A stretch of DNA of 64,000 bases from NCBI GenBank assembly GCA_029945375.1, contig CM057059.1, positions 3,596,001 to 3,660,000 on the forward strand, read 5' to 3'. Below the pieces are notes generated by a model. It had not been told where the DNA came from and ran no database searches. It saw only the letters and a program-made list of their open reading frames with translations. Shown here piece by piece: positions 1 through 11,600 of the stretch. This DNA is from Agaricus subrufescens (lineage: Eukaryota > Basidiomycota > Agaricomycetes > Agaricales > Agaricaceae). Positions within the stretch are counted from its first letter, which is position 1; each line of letters opens with the position of its first letter. Made by a program: the position numbers and the translations under genes.

Positions 1-898
1 CTAACCAATATTTGATATATAGCAGTATGCACGTACGGTTGTTTTCCCGGGAAAGGCAGCATCCGTATAATTGTTCAAGGTTTTGCAATAGTCATAATTC
101 GAAGATTTCGCATTCAGAGAATGACGATCGAAATCGTCAAGAACTGCAAAAGTGAATGCAGTTGCTGGAAGGTCGAGGGTTGGAGGGAAAAGTTGGTGAC
201 GGACAAGTTGAAGGGCCTTATCTTGCCGACGATAGAGAGGTTGACAGTGACAGTAGAGGATTTTGCATTCGTGAGTTCCATTTGTGTGTACCACAATGAA
301 ATTGTTGGGACCGTTGATGTTTCTTGGACAACGATCGCCTTGATGACCCAAACATAAGACATACCCTAAATCACATAATGCTATGTTCTTGAAGAAACGT
401 CCTGTCCATCTTTGAATACGATGAAAGGGTTGGTCACGGTGGCATTTTACTATGCAATCAGAGCAGAGGGCCGTGTGGGTGAAACATTCGAGACATCGGT
501 AGATAGCATTCGGCTTGCCACTAGCAATATCGCCTTTCACCTGACTAAGACATGCGACGCAGTGCTTCTCTATCGCGTTGTCGGTTTCGAGAGACAAAAT
601 CTCGTCCTGGATTTCTTTCAATACTTCAGGCGTGAAAGGTTGCATTTTGGTTGACGCTCCCTAGAAGAGCAATCAGGTAACGCACAAAGGACAGACTGCT
701 ACTTACTTGTGGTTCAGGACCATGTGCAGCTTTGGTATTTTGCAGGTCAATTTCTGGCGCGGGCTCAATATTGTCGGTGTTGGTCGTGTATTCAAGTTCC
801 TCAAGGAAGGTCTTTAGAAATTTTGCCGATGGTAGAGGTTCTAAAACCTTGAGAGGGACAATCCCCGATTGCAGTCGTTTGCGCTTTTGGCCTGGCAT
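1..898 (-). CDS. KDZ-type transposase, N-terminal exons (runs off left edge)
   Basis: This is the 5' end of a Kyakuja-Dileera-Zisupton (KDZ) transposase gene. Exon 1 is 898-707 (64 codons, starts MPGQKRKR, basic). A GTAAGT..CTAG intron (706-661) follows, then exon 2 from 660 to about 37, where a GTACGT donor sits at the expected place after FPGKTT. Exon 2 carries the CxC2-like cysteine cluster found next to KDZ transposase cores: CVAC, YRCLEC, CSDC, KCH and the signature RIQRWTGRFF followed by LCDLGYVLCLGH. In this family the cluster binds zinc and probably DNA. The DDE catalytic core lies outside the window, so I cannot say whether the element is active. The visible exons have no stop or frameshift. 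Confidence 0.85.
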
Positions 899-993
899 AA
901 TGTCGAGAGGTATCAGAGTATGGGACGACACAATGGGTTTGAAACAAAATTGATTGAACAAAAAAAAATGCTTTCAACGACTTACAAAATCCA

Positions 994-2142
994 TCAAGAT
1001 GCTAAGGCTAATTCAACAGTTGAGACCGATCGTGTCACCTTTCCCTTGTTCCAACCCTGGTAAGTGGTAACGCTGCACTCAGTATTCCCAGACGATACAG
1101 CGGGAACCGAAATGCCGATCTTCGGATAGTCAGAAAACGTAACCATAAACTTGCGTGGATAGGCGGGCAATGCATAGAGATAAGGCACTAAGATCATGCC
1201 TTTCCCCGGAAATTAGACCGGGACATTTGCGCCATCAAGGCCTTTATAAGTTCCGATTTGATTGTCCCATTTGCCGTCATCAAATTATCCACCACTTCGG
1301 ACCGTTATTCGGAGGCCACCAAATGAATCCCTATGTTCTAACCTTACCAACCAGAAGTCAGGTGCTACGCAAGACATTAATAATTCATTAAGAGCACGAG
1401 AAGGTGGCGCCACTTACGAATGGCTGGTGGAGCGACCTCGGGCGAGATTAGGGGCCAAAGTCCGAGAGCATCGGGTACTCCAGCCTCATTGTCAGGCGGC
1501 GGTGCCAGAGATCGTCGATTGACATGCGCCTCTCTGAGTATCAAGCAGTCATGTGGAATGCCATCGACGCGATGCAGGGATGTGTCGTTTTTGTCCTTCA
1601 TCTCAAACCGAAATGATATTAGGATTGGGAGGCGGGGACGCCAGCTGGAAATGGTCAGCAAGTTCGACATTAATATAAGATATTGTCAAATGCTAGAGAT
1701 GATTATGAGAGTATGATGGTCATATATGAAACAATAGCATACTGTAGCACTAGAATTACAAATGACCATCTGATCTAATAGATCATCAAGCTTCGCGATG
1801 TAGCCTGTGGATCCAGCCGATTCACCAAACTTGACCCGAACATTATCGCCAATCTTGAAGTGGCGATGAACGAAATGGCTGGGAACCTGTATTGATTTCG
1901 GGTAGACTTGGACCCGAGCGGTCACTGAGGTGTAGATAGATGTGAGTATCAAGAACAGCTTTGACCTCACCAACTTGACCGGCATGTTCTGATACAACAA
2001 TCATGACTTGATCCCCTATTTGAAGTCGGCAGCTCTCGACACAACGAAAGGCCTTCTTTGGCGTCGATAGATATTGATATATTGTTTGCGAATAATTTGA
2101 CTTGAGAGACATTGGGGGATACGTCAGTAGAGTAATAGTCAT
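994..2142 (-). pseudogene. Decayed KOW-repeat (Spt5-like) gene
   Basis: The minus strand holds several collinear pieces of one protein. Two resemble KOW-type beta-barrel repeats: one around RLQIGDQVMIVVSEHAGQVG (about 2030-1960) and one around FKIGDNVRVKFGESAGSTG (about 1855-1800). A later piece (1670-1412) ends at a good intron (GTAAGT..CGTAG, 1411-1353). The following exon begins PPDFWLVRLEHRDSFGG and ends GWNKGKVTRSV near 1030. That exon is interrupted by two in-frame TAA codons, both read as TAATTT, where CAA (Gln) would fit. Repeated KOW units are known from Spt5-like proteins, which are numerous in Agaricomycetes, so the assignment is by pattern only. The stops and missing joins argue for a pseudogene. 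It lies upstream of the KDZ gene in the same orientation. Confidence 0.45.
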
Positions 2143-3631
2143 CAGCTTGAGAGTGAGTAATAGATAGCCAGAAGAATCAAATACGCGTTGACGGTAGCGA
2201 TATTTCGCAGAGGGACCGGTTCCTTCAACCTGAAAACAACGACCTGACTCGGCATACCATTAGTTAGGTATTGTTATTATTGTTCTTGGTAGTTCACAAC
2301 GCTCAGGAAGAATAAGTAAGTCGATTGTTGGCGGGTGTACTGATAGTGACGAGTTCAGGTTACTAGTGATATCCTATTGTGATCGAGAATGTTCTGCCTC
2401 CTACAATTTAGGGTCGGCTGGATTTAATCAGGTGTAGCGATTATTGTGGGAACCTTTGCCCATAATAACACCAGGGTGGTTCGTTGGGTGTGAGAGCGTA
2501 TTTCCATAATGGCTGCCGCTGTGTAGCACTTTTAAGAAATTTGAGTAATGATAATTTTCGTTCATACACAACACCTAAGTCCTTATGAACTAGACTGGAA
2601 GTTTTACCACTCCATTAGCCTCCAAAACCTCTGAACCTTCTCCCTGACCTCTCCCTGACCTTTGAATTGTGCCACTCACCAATGATCTCTAGCAGTGATA
2701 GCATATTTGCTGATGTTTCAGTTCATGAACCCATACTCCGTGGGTGCAAAGGAGGCGTAACCACAAAATTTGAGATGTTCTAGTCTGACAGTTGTTCCTG
2801 ATTGGTGTTGATTGGTAAGCATCCTTTCACAGATTGGAATTGAAGTTCATTGCAATCTTCTCAATATGTCTAGTCAGTTCACACTAATCTACTCAATATG
2901 TCTAGTCTTTTGGCAGCGACACTTAAAAATCACTCTCGCAACTAGAGCCATCAAGGACTGAACTGCGAAAATTTTCTTGATAAGAATTAAGATCTGAATA
3001 CACCGGGCCATACAGAGAGTTTTTTTTCTGATTACAATCAAGAGGTTGCTAGATTTGACTCAACATGTCTAGTACTTCTTTCGTAAAGCGGCGCTCGGAG
3101 CTTTACTTACCCTTTATACTTCCGCTGACTTACAGTACAACGTTTGAACTGGGCCTATATACCACACACGGGGATACTCTAGTGGAAAGGATATGTGAAA
3201 AGATTACCCCTATCTAAGATCATGTACGTGTCTTTCGAAAACTTTCATCGCCCTAAATAATTTGGACAGATCTCATCTGGATGTATCGTTTGCTCTTGGC
3301 TCACCATGTATATACATCACCGACGCGAACAAATTAATTGTATTCATCTGCGAATCTTTCGATCACAGGAATATGACATAGCTCATTATTCAAACTGGTA
3401 AAAGTTACACACCCTTTAATTCCTTCATTGAATTGATCTCTCTTAATACGCGTCAAGTACGACTTAAGTCAGCATTTATATTGCAAACTGTCACAATCAA
3501 GGTTGGGAAATGGAACACCACTAATGACAAGAAGGTGAAATCGAATGATAGTTGTATAGATAACGGAACGAGCGGATTAAACGGGGATCTAACAATAGAC
3601 AGAGTATGGATTGCATACCGCTAATGCAAAA
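2143..3631. other. Gene-free stretch
   Basis: No convincing coding region. Open frames are short and lack splice partners. A short phrase, TCAATATGTCTAGTC, occurs near 2858 and 2892 and, with one change, near 3060. It is too short to name as an element. Confidence 0.5.
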
Positions 3632-4740
3632 CTAATTGTCTATAACAACGATCGGGTCATCAAACGTATCGCCACTGCCTCCCTTGTAAAACTTCATAAC
3701 CTTTGTTGGTGGCCCCGAAACTTTACCCTCGATAGCATCAGCATCGTGCTTGCGCTTCACTCCCGTCACCGCTTCATCGATAGTTTGAATGTCTTGATCG
3801 ATGTATACAGCCACCGCTTCAGTGATAGTTTGAATGCCTTGATCGATGTATACAGGACATTCAATTGAAGGCGAGGCGCGAAGGGGGACTTGAGTGGATG
3901 GAAAGGGCATCTGAGTGAATGATGGGGTCCTAGCTATCTGTTGGCGCCAGGTGGTATGACAATTCTCATCCATAGACATAGCGTCAATAGGATCGCCAAG
4001 GTTCTTGATGAGATTTTCAAGATTAGGACAATCCTCGTCGCCCAGCCCTTCCTCCCTAAGGATCAAATACCTCTCCCAGTCATGTTGTCGCCAATATGCG
4101 GTAGGAGGTAGGCTGACGAAATTGCCTATCATAGTGTCATACACTTCGAAGGGGTGCGTAACGACGCGAGTTTGCCGAAGGAATAAGTGGCTGTTGAGGA
4201 GCGAGAAGAAACCATTGGTTGACGGTATTATAAAGTGCTTCGGACCTTCGCCCGCCTGTTATAGTGGGTGGTCAGGTGGATGAGTAAATCTGAGGTGCGT
4301 AAACATACCTTGGAATATGAATATACATAGCTGGGAGGTGACTCTCCTTGAGGCAATTCTCCTTCCAGTGGGACACGCTTGTCATCAGGGGCAGGAGATG
4401 AAAAAGGAGAAGACTTGGGAAGAGGCGAGGTGCTGTTGTCTCTGAGCGATCGCCTCTGTTTGTCGTTATCCAACAACTCGCTCACGCTAGGGAAGTCAGG
4501 AGAGGACAGAGGAGATGGAAGAGACGAGATATCATCATCACTTGGTGGAACCAAAATTTCTGCCTCTTTGTCGGTGATGGTGAGCAGGACCTGCTCAGCC
4601 TGAACGACAGAAGGACGTTGAACGGGGGGCGCGATTTCGTTTCCAAGGAGGATGAAGTGCATTGCAGGAGACAGAAATTTACCGAGAGTGTCTTTCATAT
4701 AGGCAACTATATTATTTACAAGTAGAGTAACATACTTCAT
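3632..4740 (-). CDS. Uncharacterised two-exon protein, about 351 aa
   Basis: Exon 1 is 4740-4309, the intron 4308-4256 (GTATGT..AACAG), exon 2 4255-3632; the junction keeps phase 0. The product is low in complexity: a Ser/Pro/Asp-rich middle (VPPSDDDISSLPSP) and a C-terminal basic patch, GVKRKHDADA. Near the end an imperfect duplicated unit reads VYIDQGIQTITEAVA then VYIDQDIQTIDEAVT, visible in the DNA as a direct repeat at about 3760-3855. I recognise no domain. The start is uncertain: the ATG at 4740 is followed by a possible tiny intron, and the next in-frame ATG is 14 codons downstream (near 4698). An open frame further upstream (about 4815-4745) could be an earlier exon. The gene is divergent from the one starting at 4917. 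Confidence 0.5.
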
Positions 4741-4916
4741 TGAATCTTGTAAATCTGGGCTGTTATCCTAGAAAGTAATGACCGCTGACCCTGCACAAAA
4801 TTTTTCTCCAGCATGATGTACGACAAATCGAGTTTTTTGAACAGAAATCTAGGTATAGGCAATTGAATAGAAAAAATTTAGCCTAGGCGCGGGGCTTTAT
4901 ATTAAAGTTATACTGC

Positions 4917-5699
4917 ATGAAGATTCGCCCTATGCAGTGCTCCATGTCAAATCGGAAAAGCGTTACCGTCTTGCGGGAGGAGAATGAAGCCAAAATCTTC
5001 AAGTTCCTGCAAGATCGTGCTGGACCGCCTCCTACCGCTTCTCTATGCTCTAAACATTCAGTCAGGTCTAAAAAACTGTGTACCAGCAGAACGGATCCTC
5101 TATTGACAAATGCTGGAAGATGGTACTCGTTTGTAAGTTACTCATAAATTTTCTTCATATCCTTTGGATGACCTGAAATCCCTAGTGCAAACCATGCAAC
5201 CGGATGTACTTCTCAAGAGGATTGATACATGCTCAAGAGCTTGCTGCAACCAACGAGGAATTCGGAGTTCTCATCGCAAGACGCCATGCTCTAAGCCCCA
5301 AGCCGAGGCCAAAACGGACTGAGAGGGACGCCAGCTCGGTTACCATTCGGGCGCCTCAGGAAAGCTATCCCACCATGAAGATTTTTGTGTTTTGGACAGA
5401 GGTATGAACACATAGTCTGTATCGATTACCAGCTCAACATTTAACAGTCTGGCAAATATCCGGCCGACATCGCTTTCCTCTGTAGCGGTAACAATCATTT
5501 CCGTCTTGTGGATCACCGGAAGTCATTGGAAGAAAAAGGTATCAAGTATGGGCAGGAAGTCGAGGTATTTGATACCTTGGCCAGACTGTGGATACCTCTG
5601 AGATGGCGCGCAGAGTATTCCTGTGGAGAGCAGGAGAATGTACTGCTGAAGTATGCTGAAGTAGATACTGTTACCGGTTTTGGAATGTACTTTTCCTAA
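4917..5699 (+). CDS. Small protein with a GRF-like zinc motif, 227 aa
   Basis: Three exons, 4917-5132, 5186-5401 and 5448-5699, of 72, 72 and 84 codons, joined in phase 0 by introns GTAAGT..CCTAG and GTATGA..AACAG. Residues 44-80 read LCSKH..KLC..NAGRWYSFC.PCNRMYF: C44, H47, C55, the GRWY phrase at 67-70, then C73 and C76 followed by aromatic residues. This is the layout of GRF-type zinc fingers, which bind single-stranded nucleic acid in DNA repair factors. The fit is by eye and the spacing is slightly unusual. The remainder (EVFDTLARLWIPLRWRAEY) is not recognised. The equal exon sizes and clean frames argue that the gene is real. Confidence 0.6.
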
Positions 5700-5979
5700 T
5701 ACGGCAATAGTGATTAAAATTGCTTTTCCGTATTCCGTATTTTACATTCGTCAGCCAGCCCACGCGAATTCTTCCAGATGGAGGATTGACACTTTGTACT
5801 GTGTAAGATCCAATATCTGATTTAGGTACACTGCCAGAAATGGACAACGAGAAAATTTTCGATCTATTAATTGACATTGAAGTACGGTCCTGCAGATTAG
5901 ATCAGGAACAAGCACAGACAACTAGGCATACTTTCAGATCTCTGAGACGATTAGATTCTAACACGCGATTCCGGCAATT

Positions 5980-6440
5980 CGATTAAAAATTTCACCACTC
6001 ACGGCATGTGTCAGTTTCAAGTGAATCATTAGGAAACAATCGGTGGCGGCAAGTTTAGACAAGCAGCTCCGGATGCAGCCAGAAGGAGTTGCTGAATTTA
6101 TCAATATTCATAGCGATCTCTCATGTACACTACCGAAAACAAATGGCGGCGTTGTAGAATTGATATTAGATTCCCAATTTTTGATTAGCAATACCGGGAG
6201 GTAGAGGAAAATTTTAAGACTTGTGTTCACGTCTGACATATGCTAGTGCCTCCCTACAAACACCGGGACCAATCGGCGGCGATGAGTGTTCATTCATCCA
6301 GTAGATCTTGAGTAACTTCCAGATTTTTTAGTCAGTGATATCAGCAGATGGAGGAAAATTTTAGGATTCATTTTCACCTCTGACGCACACTTATGTCCCA
6401 AACCAAACACCGGGAGCAATTGGCGGCAATGGGTAGGCTT
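5980..6440. repeat. Diverged direct repeats in a gene-free stretch (5700-6640)
   Basis: Two imperfect copies of a unit of about 88 bp lie at roughly 6200-6285 and 6350-6435. Both begin GGAAAATTTTA, pass through a TCTGAC core and end in CACCGGGA(C/G)CAAT(C/T)GGCGGC. Shorter echoes (AAACAATCGGTGGCGGC near 6035, ACAAATGGCGGCG near 6138) give a spacing of about 100-155 bp. No open frame spans them. They look like an old tandem array; I cannot name the family. Confidence 0.5.
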
Positions 6441-6648
6441 GATTATCTATGGGATCTCGAACTTAGGTAATGAGCCTGCATCCGATCGGCTTGTAAAAGC
6501 TACTTGTAAGGATTACTTGGGATTACCTTAGTGTTCCTTACACCCCCACCACCACTCATTCCTGTACTTTGACGTTGCCCCTATATTTTGCCGTCTCGGC
6601 GCGTGTCTACTTTCTGCTAACCGTTCTTCCCTTCAAGCGTGCAATTCC

Positions 6649-8528
6649 ATGGGCCGGAATAACAGCAAGGGCATTGCAGCCCTCACTACCGATGATACTG
6701 CCGTACTCGCCGAACTACTGGATGCGTGTTTTGAAACACGTATTGCGGTCGACGCAAGGTCTGGGGCCTCGTTGTATACCCATCTCACCAAGTGGGTTGA
6801 AGCCGTCGCCATTCCGCACTTTCATAAAAAGCACGCCACTACCCCAGATGAGGACAAGGTACGTGTTAGTCATACCATGATTCAGTTTTACAACCTAACA
6901 AGTTGTGGTAGCAAATTCAAAATTGGTACAAGAACCAGTGCAAGAAGCGCGGGATTACAATCCCACGGAAACCTGTGGAAGATACACGCCTGGGCGCTGC
7001 TAACAACTCAAGCATAGCTCCTTCGGTCAGAAAACTTGTCGTCGATAAATATAAAGGAGAGATTTCTCAGTCAGCAAAGGAGGCTAATGGAAGCACACAG
7101 GACAATTATATCAGAAGATGGAATCAAGCACTGTCGGAGAAAGTAGCCCAATTATCTCAGACGGAACGTGAAGCCTTGCAGGCTTTGGTCGACGCAGAGA
7201 TCGCAAGACGGGCCAGCCCTCCCACACGGGAGGAAGTGCTTCAGTGAGTTCATTTAACTACCACCTATCCTTCTGCGTAGTGACACATCACAAAGGATGC
7301 AAGAGGAATTGGGCTCCCAAGCTATCAGTGCTGTCCGTGCTCTTCTCGGATGGGGACGCAGGCAGTACGGTGACGCCATTTGTTTTATGACAATAGCGTA
7401 TCGAGATAGCTCAAACGAAGTACAAGAACAAATGTAAGCTATCTTTACTACTAATCAGCATCACCCCTAATCAAATCAGTTTTTTGGCGAGCAACGAAAG
7501 GGACTACCTCGCGTATTGCGATCATTTCACTGAGCGATATAACACCTATATGAGCGGTCACCTCAGAATGGCAGCCGATGTGTCTCTCCCAAGTAAGCAA
7601 GGCATAAATACCTAAGACTAATATGATCTCACTACTTTGTAGAACATGATATTGCTACACATCACCTGGACGACACCTCTTCGACACCCACCATAAAGTA
7701 AGTCCTGATTCAATCTTGATTTATGTGCGTTCTAATATTACAGTAGCAATGAAGCCACTATATTACAGTTTCAACCACCACCGGTCACTTCTACTATTCA
7801 GCCTCAAGCAACACCCCCCAGCCAACCTCCTTCTCTTGTTCCCCCCTCTTATCCTGCTCCTCCGGCCTCGCTTGTTCCTCCGCATCCAGCCTCTCCTGTT
7901 CCTCCGCCTCAGGCCTCTCCTGTCCCCCCGGCTTCTCCCATTCCTCCGGCCTCTCCTGTTCCTCCGCCTCAGGCCTCTCCTGTCCCTCCGGCCTCTCCTA
8001 TTCCTGTGCCTTACGCTGTTACTCCGCCTGCAGCCTCTATCCCTCCACCTCTAGCCTTTCCTGTCCCTCCGGCTTCCCCCGTCCCTCCTGTTGCTGAGGC
8101 TTCGACTCTGCTAGGTGACCCTAACCAGAGTCCGCATCACGAATGCGGGTCTCCCACGATCCCTAGGGATGGCGTCTCCCAGGGTTTATTGGTTCAGCCC
8201 CAGCCCCCATCAAATGCAGCGGCTAACACTGAGCCTCTTTCCCATGTCACGCCTCCAAGCTTACCAACGAAGAAACCACGTCAAAAACGTCATGCTGCCG
8301 GCACTCAACCAGCTCGGGCTTCAACTCGCTCTAGAAACCCGCCAAAGCAAAGTGGGCCCCTCACTGATAAAAACCAGAAACCACGAGCAAAGTGAGTTTA
8401 AGCTTTATTAGATGTATCAATTCTCAAGATATTACTTTAGAATCCCTGTCAGTCAGCGTTGGGGATATGTATCAGAAGAGGAGAGTCCCCAGCCTGCGCA
8501 GAAGAAGTCCCGCCGTGCGCTTGGCTGA
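6649..8528 (+). CDS. Lineage-specific protein with Pro-rich repeats, 532 aa
   Basis: Seven exons join in phase throughout: 6649-6858, 6912-7243, 7281-7433, 7480-7592, 7643-7697, 7744-8391 and 8441-8528. The N-terminus ends in a helix-like block with QIQNWYKNQCKKR (residues 71-84), a pattern common in a large basidiomycete-only family of possible DNA-associated proteins. Exons 3-4 (WGRRQYGDAICF, NERDYLAYCDHF) are not recognised. Exon 6 encodes a tandem Pro/Ser/Ala tract built on ASPVPP and ASPIPP units, written as repeats of about 27-30 bp near 7880-8070. A basic tail (KKPRQKR, STRSRNPPK) may be a nuclear signal. Without the last intron the protein would stop 28 residues early at 8393. Function unknown. 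Confidence 0.65.
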
Positions 8529-8639
8529 TCAGCTATCAGCTATGCTAGTTTTGGCATACTTAATCAAGTATGTATTGAATTTGAGACAGAGTATTTTAAA
8601 TATGATTACTTAATTTGCTTCATCTGGGTGAATAAGTTA

Positions 8640-9420
8640 GTCGATAATCGTGATTACCAAGTCTGGATAATCACGGTTATCCATGCATCAGGTAGCAGGT
8701 ACGGACGTCGGACACACTCAGAAGCTCACGGATCACGATTACTTTAATCGTGATTTGTCCAAACAACAATCTAAAGAAGTACACAACACAAATCATGATT
8801 AGTTCGTAATCATGATTTTCCCTCAACATATCTATAAGCCTTCAAGTATAAATACATAATCACGATTTTGTTTTGCGCAGCACTACGCGCAAGTCACCCA
8901 TAAACATGATTATTGACTTGTGCATGGTGCTGCGCAAAATGTAATCGTGTCTATCGCGATTATATAATCACGGTTATACTTAGTATTTAACATGGCGAAG
9001 TACAATCGTGACTTAATCGTGATTATAGTAGCTTGCACATAGTGTTGTGCAGTCTGTAATCACGATTATCAATCTATAATCGTGATTATAGTAGCTTGCA
9101 CATAGCGCTGCGCAGTTTGTAATCACGATTATCAATCTATAATCGTGATTATAGTAGCTTGCACATAGCGCTGCGCAAGATATAATCGTGATTATAGTAG
9201 CTTCATGATACACTGACACCAACCGATTCTGAATACTATAATCACTGTTATCATGATTATTAGGCATTAATTAATCATGATTAAAATAAGCACGATTAAT
9301 ATACATGATCCACTGATGCTGCATCTGACGGCCAATAATCGCGATAATCACGATTATTGGTCCTTAATCGCGATTCGCGACGGCTTCCGTCGAGGATTAA
9401 TCGCGGCTTATTCCACCGAT
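8640..9420. repeat. Palindromic AATCGTGATTA repeat field
   Basis: The 11-mer TAATCGTGATT, or its complement AATCACGATTA, recurs many times here, often with the two orientations facing each other. From 9014 a 63 bp unit runs in tandem: 9014-9076, 9077-9139, then shortened copies from 9140 and 9183. Each full unit contains the motif, a CATAGCGCTGCGCA core and the inverted motif. At 8871-8896 and 8914-8939 a 26 bp inverted repeat beginning TTTTGCGCAGCAC encloses a 17 bp loop. The frame on the minus strand (9013-9267) reads a repeated peptide only because of the tandem array. No gene is supported. It could be a satellite or a decayed miniature element. Confidence 0.75.
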
Positions 9421-10990
9421 GCTATAACTCATGCAGACGGTTATGACACACTTCTGAAAGCTTGCCAGTTGAATCATATTTCCATAGACGTTTTTTACCT
9501 TCAACTAAAAGCTAAGTTTACTGACAACGAGGCCTAGTTCCTTCTTCTTAGGTCACATGCTATGGGAATGAGAAGTTGAAGCCGTGGGAGTGAGTCGCCC
9601 TACCACCGTTTGCTGGAGACTCTCACCTGAGCGCCCCCAACAAGGACCTGTAAGCGTACACGTCTTTTGAAGTTGGCCTCACCGCAGTACTTCAGAAACA
9701 TTGTATGCAAACAGATCCTCGAAGTTTTATAACTTACCACATTAATCCCCCCACAGTCGGATGGAGCCACTGGAAACCTTCTTTCGTCAGTATGAGTGGT
9801 TCACTTATTGGCCTGGGCAATCTGCCTCGGCCCAATTCCAGCGGCTACGCAAGGAAGCGCGGTGGCTTAGAGGAGATGAAGAAAATGAGAGGGCTTGGCA
9901 GTCTTATCGAACTGCCTTGGTTAGGCAGTTTAATGCGGCGTACTCGGTTGATGAGAATGACCTTGCCGCATGGCATGCTCTTCTCCGTCATATCGGTATC
10001 AACAATCCTCCTCCAACAGTTGCGGAATGTAAGAGGGTACGCTCTTACTACTCTCGAAGTGAGGCCTTCAGTTGACACTACTCAACCAGCTTATCAGCGG
10101 GAAATTCATTAACTTGATTGATCTCGTCGACGCGAGACATGATCCCGATGTTAAGATCGTACATTTCGCTACTGAACCACAACTGAGTGACTATACTCTT
10201 GAGAACAACAAGATCTTTCCCCGTGACCACGGAGAAGCTGGTACTTTGTTGAGGTATCTACTCCGCCACATTATGAACCCGGATCCAGATCGGCGCGACC
10301 CAACACAATTCAAGAGGAAGAAGAAGAAACAAACATACTCTCACAATAAAACCACCAATCAGCCACAAGTCCCAACGAAAAAAAAGAAAGAGGCTACGAA
10401 GAAAAGGCATAATGCGAGAAAAAATATTCTGGGCCAGACGCCAAAGCAGAAAAAGGGAAAGAAGAAAGGGCACCGAAAAGCAACCTAGGTTTGAAGATTC
10501 AGATACTTCGAAATGAGTGAGCTGCTTTTCTTCATTTGCGATTCCTACTTCCATTCATATGCGACAGTGACTTACGTATGGCCCCTTTCATGGCCGTTAG
10601 TGAAATGCTTTTCTCGGTACCAATCAAAGTGTGCATACTGTAGGCTTAGGCTGAGCTTGTGGCGAAAAATAAAGTTCGATAGCGAATTTCATGTTTTTGG
10701 TTTGATCAAGGTTCTCCGGAAGATATGTGGATATGGTTAAAATTTGAGAGCTGTGACTGATGTTCTCTCTGCTCATATCAGGTGGAATGTACACTAGCTT
10801 CAAATTGCCCTTTGAGTGAAAGTGGGCCCCTCTAACACCAGGATACCTTTATTACACTAATCTGATATTGTCTAGATTTCTACCCCGCACAATTTTCTTT
10901 CCCCCATGGTACTGATAAGGATTAAAACCTTATCCTATATATCTATCAACGATTTGATATCGGGTATCAGAATATACTACTCTTTATCGT
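9400..10990. repeat. Segmental duplication, intact copy (partner 42250-43400)
   Basis: Block-wise comparison by eye shows the same sequence in reverse orientation at about 42250-43400. Anchors: CTCATGCAGACGGTTATGAC (9428-9447) against GTCATAACCGTCTGCATGAG; the GAGACTCTCACCTGAGCG area; GCGGAATGTAAGAGGGTACG (10022-10041) against its complement near 42735; and CTAACACCAGGATACC (10831) against its complement near 42391. Similarity appears to run from about 9400 to about 10990. I see no terminal inverted repeats, so I call it a duplication rather than a named transposon. Confidence 0.75.
9761..10488 (+). CDS. Basidiomycete-specific YGTDxxDL family protein, 224 aa
   Basis: Exons 9761-10036 and 10090-10488 join in phase 0 (GTACGC..CCAG). 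The protein follows a family I know only from Agaricomycete genomes: an N-terminal FF.QY block, a W-x-R helix, a QFN..Y(G/S)xDxNDL.AWH..L core (here FNAAYSVDENDLAAWHALL), an ECK.. turn, then (V/I)NL(V/I)DLVD, a phrase ending KIFPRDHGEAG and LLRYLLRHI. No biochemical role is established. The C-terminus (from about residue 165) is extremely Lys-rich (KRKKKKQ, KKKKEATKK), suggesting nuclear localisation. A two-domain relative lies at 18930-20031, and a deleted inverted copy of this locus lies at about 42250-43400. Confidence 0.7.
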
Positions 10991-11600
10991 CTAGCCTAGG
11001 AGTATTGGTATATATAAGCCTCTGACGGCAGAAGCCGACGTCCCACTTGAGCCGCATACGCCCGATAATCATAGCGCTATTCGCATTTAAGCTCTGATGC
11101 TCGACCTGGCTGAAACAAGCATATATTCCATCTGAAGTCGTTTATCCTCACTGGATCGAGGTGGCTTATTCAGGTGTATAAGCTGATCGCAACATGATCA
11201 ACTCCTTCTTCAGTCTCCGAGAAGATGGAACACCGTGCGAACAACGAGCGCGGTGTGTCTTGGAAGGGCGACCCGTGTGAAAGATGAAGTCGTAATAATA
11301 TGGTGACCCTTGATATAATCTTTGTCTCTCCTCCGTGTACTGAGTGGACGGCACCGCTACCTGCTCGCGATTCCTTTAAAGCCACCTACCCCCAGATGCT
11401 GTTCCAACCTCGGAAAAAACCTCGCAACCAGCTCACAGGAGGAGGCAAAAAAAAAAAAAGAAAGCCCCTTTTACCCGGACAAAAGAATTAAACAGTAACA
11501 TAACAACGACACAGCAGAATCTCCTCACAGACGGAGGCCAAGCGGAAAACCACGGAAGCAAGATGAAGAGGGGGGGAAAGAAGCGACGACTCAGATACGT
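10991..11600. other. Gene-free stretch
   Basis: Past the duplicated block nothing convincing is encoded. A Lys-rich open frame at 11300-11491 precedes the helicase scrap and may be part of its decayed N-terminus. Confidence 0.35.

Noticed and set aside
9013..9267. 84-codon minus-strand ORF with a repeated CAALCASYYNHDYR-like peptide
   Set aside because: The repetition is only the translation of the 63 bp tandem array; no splice signals or domain.
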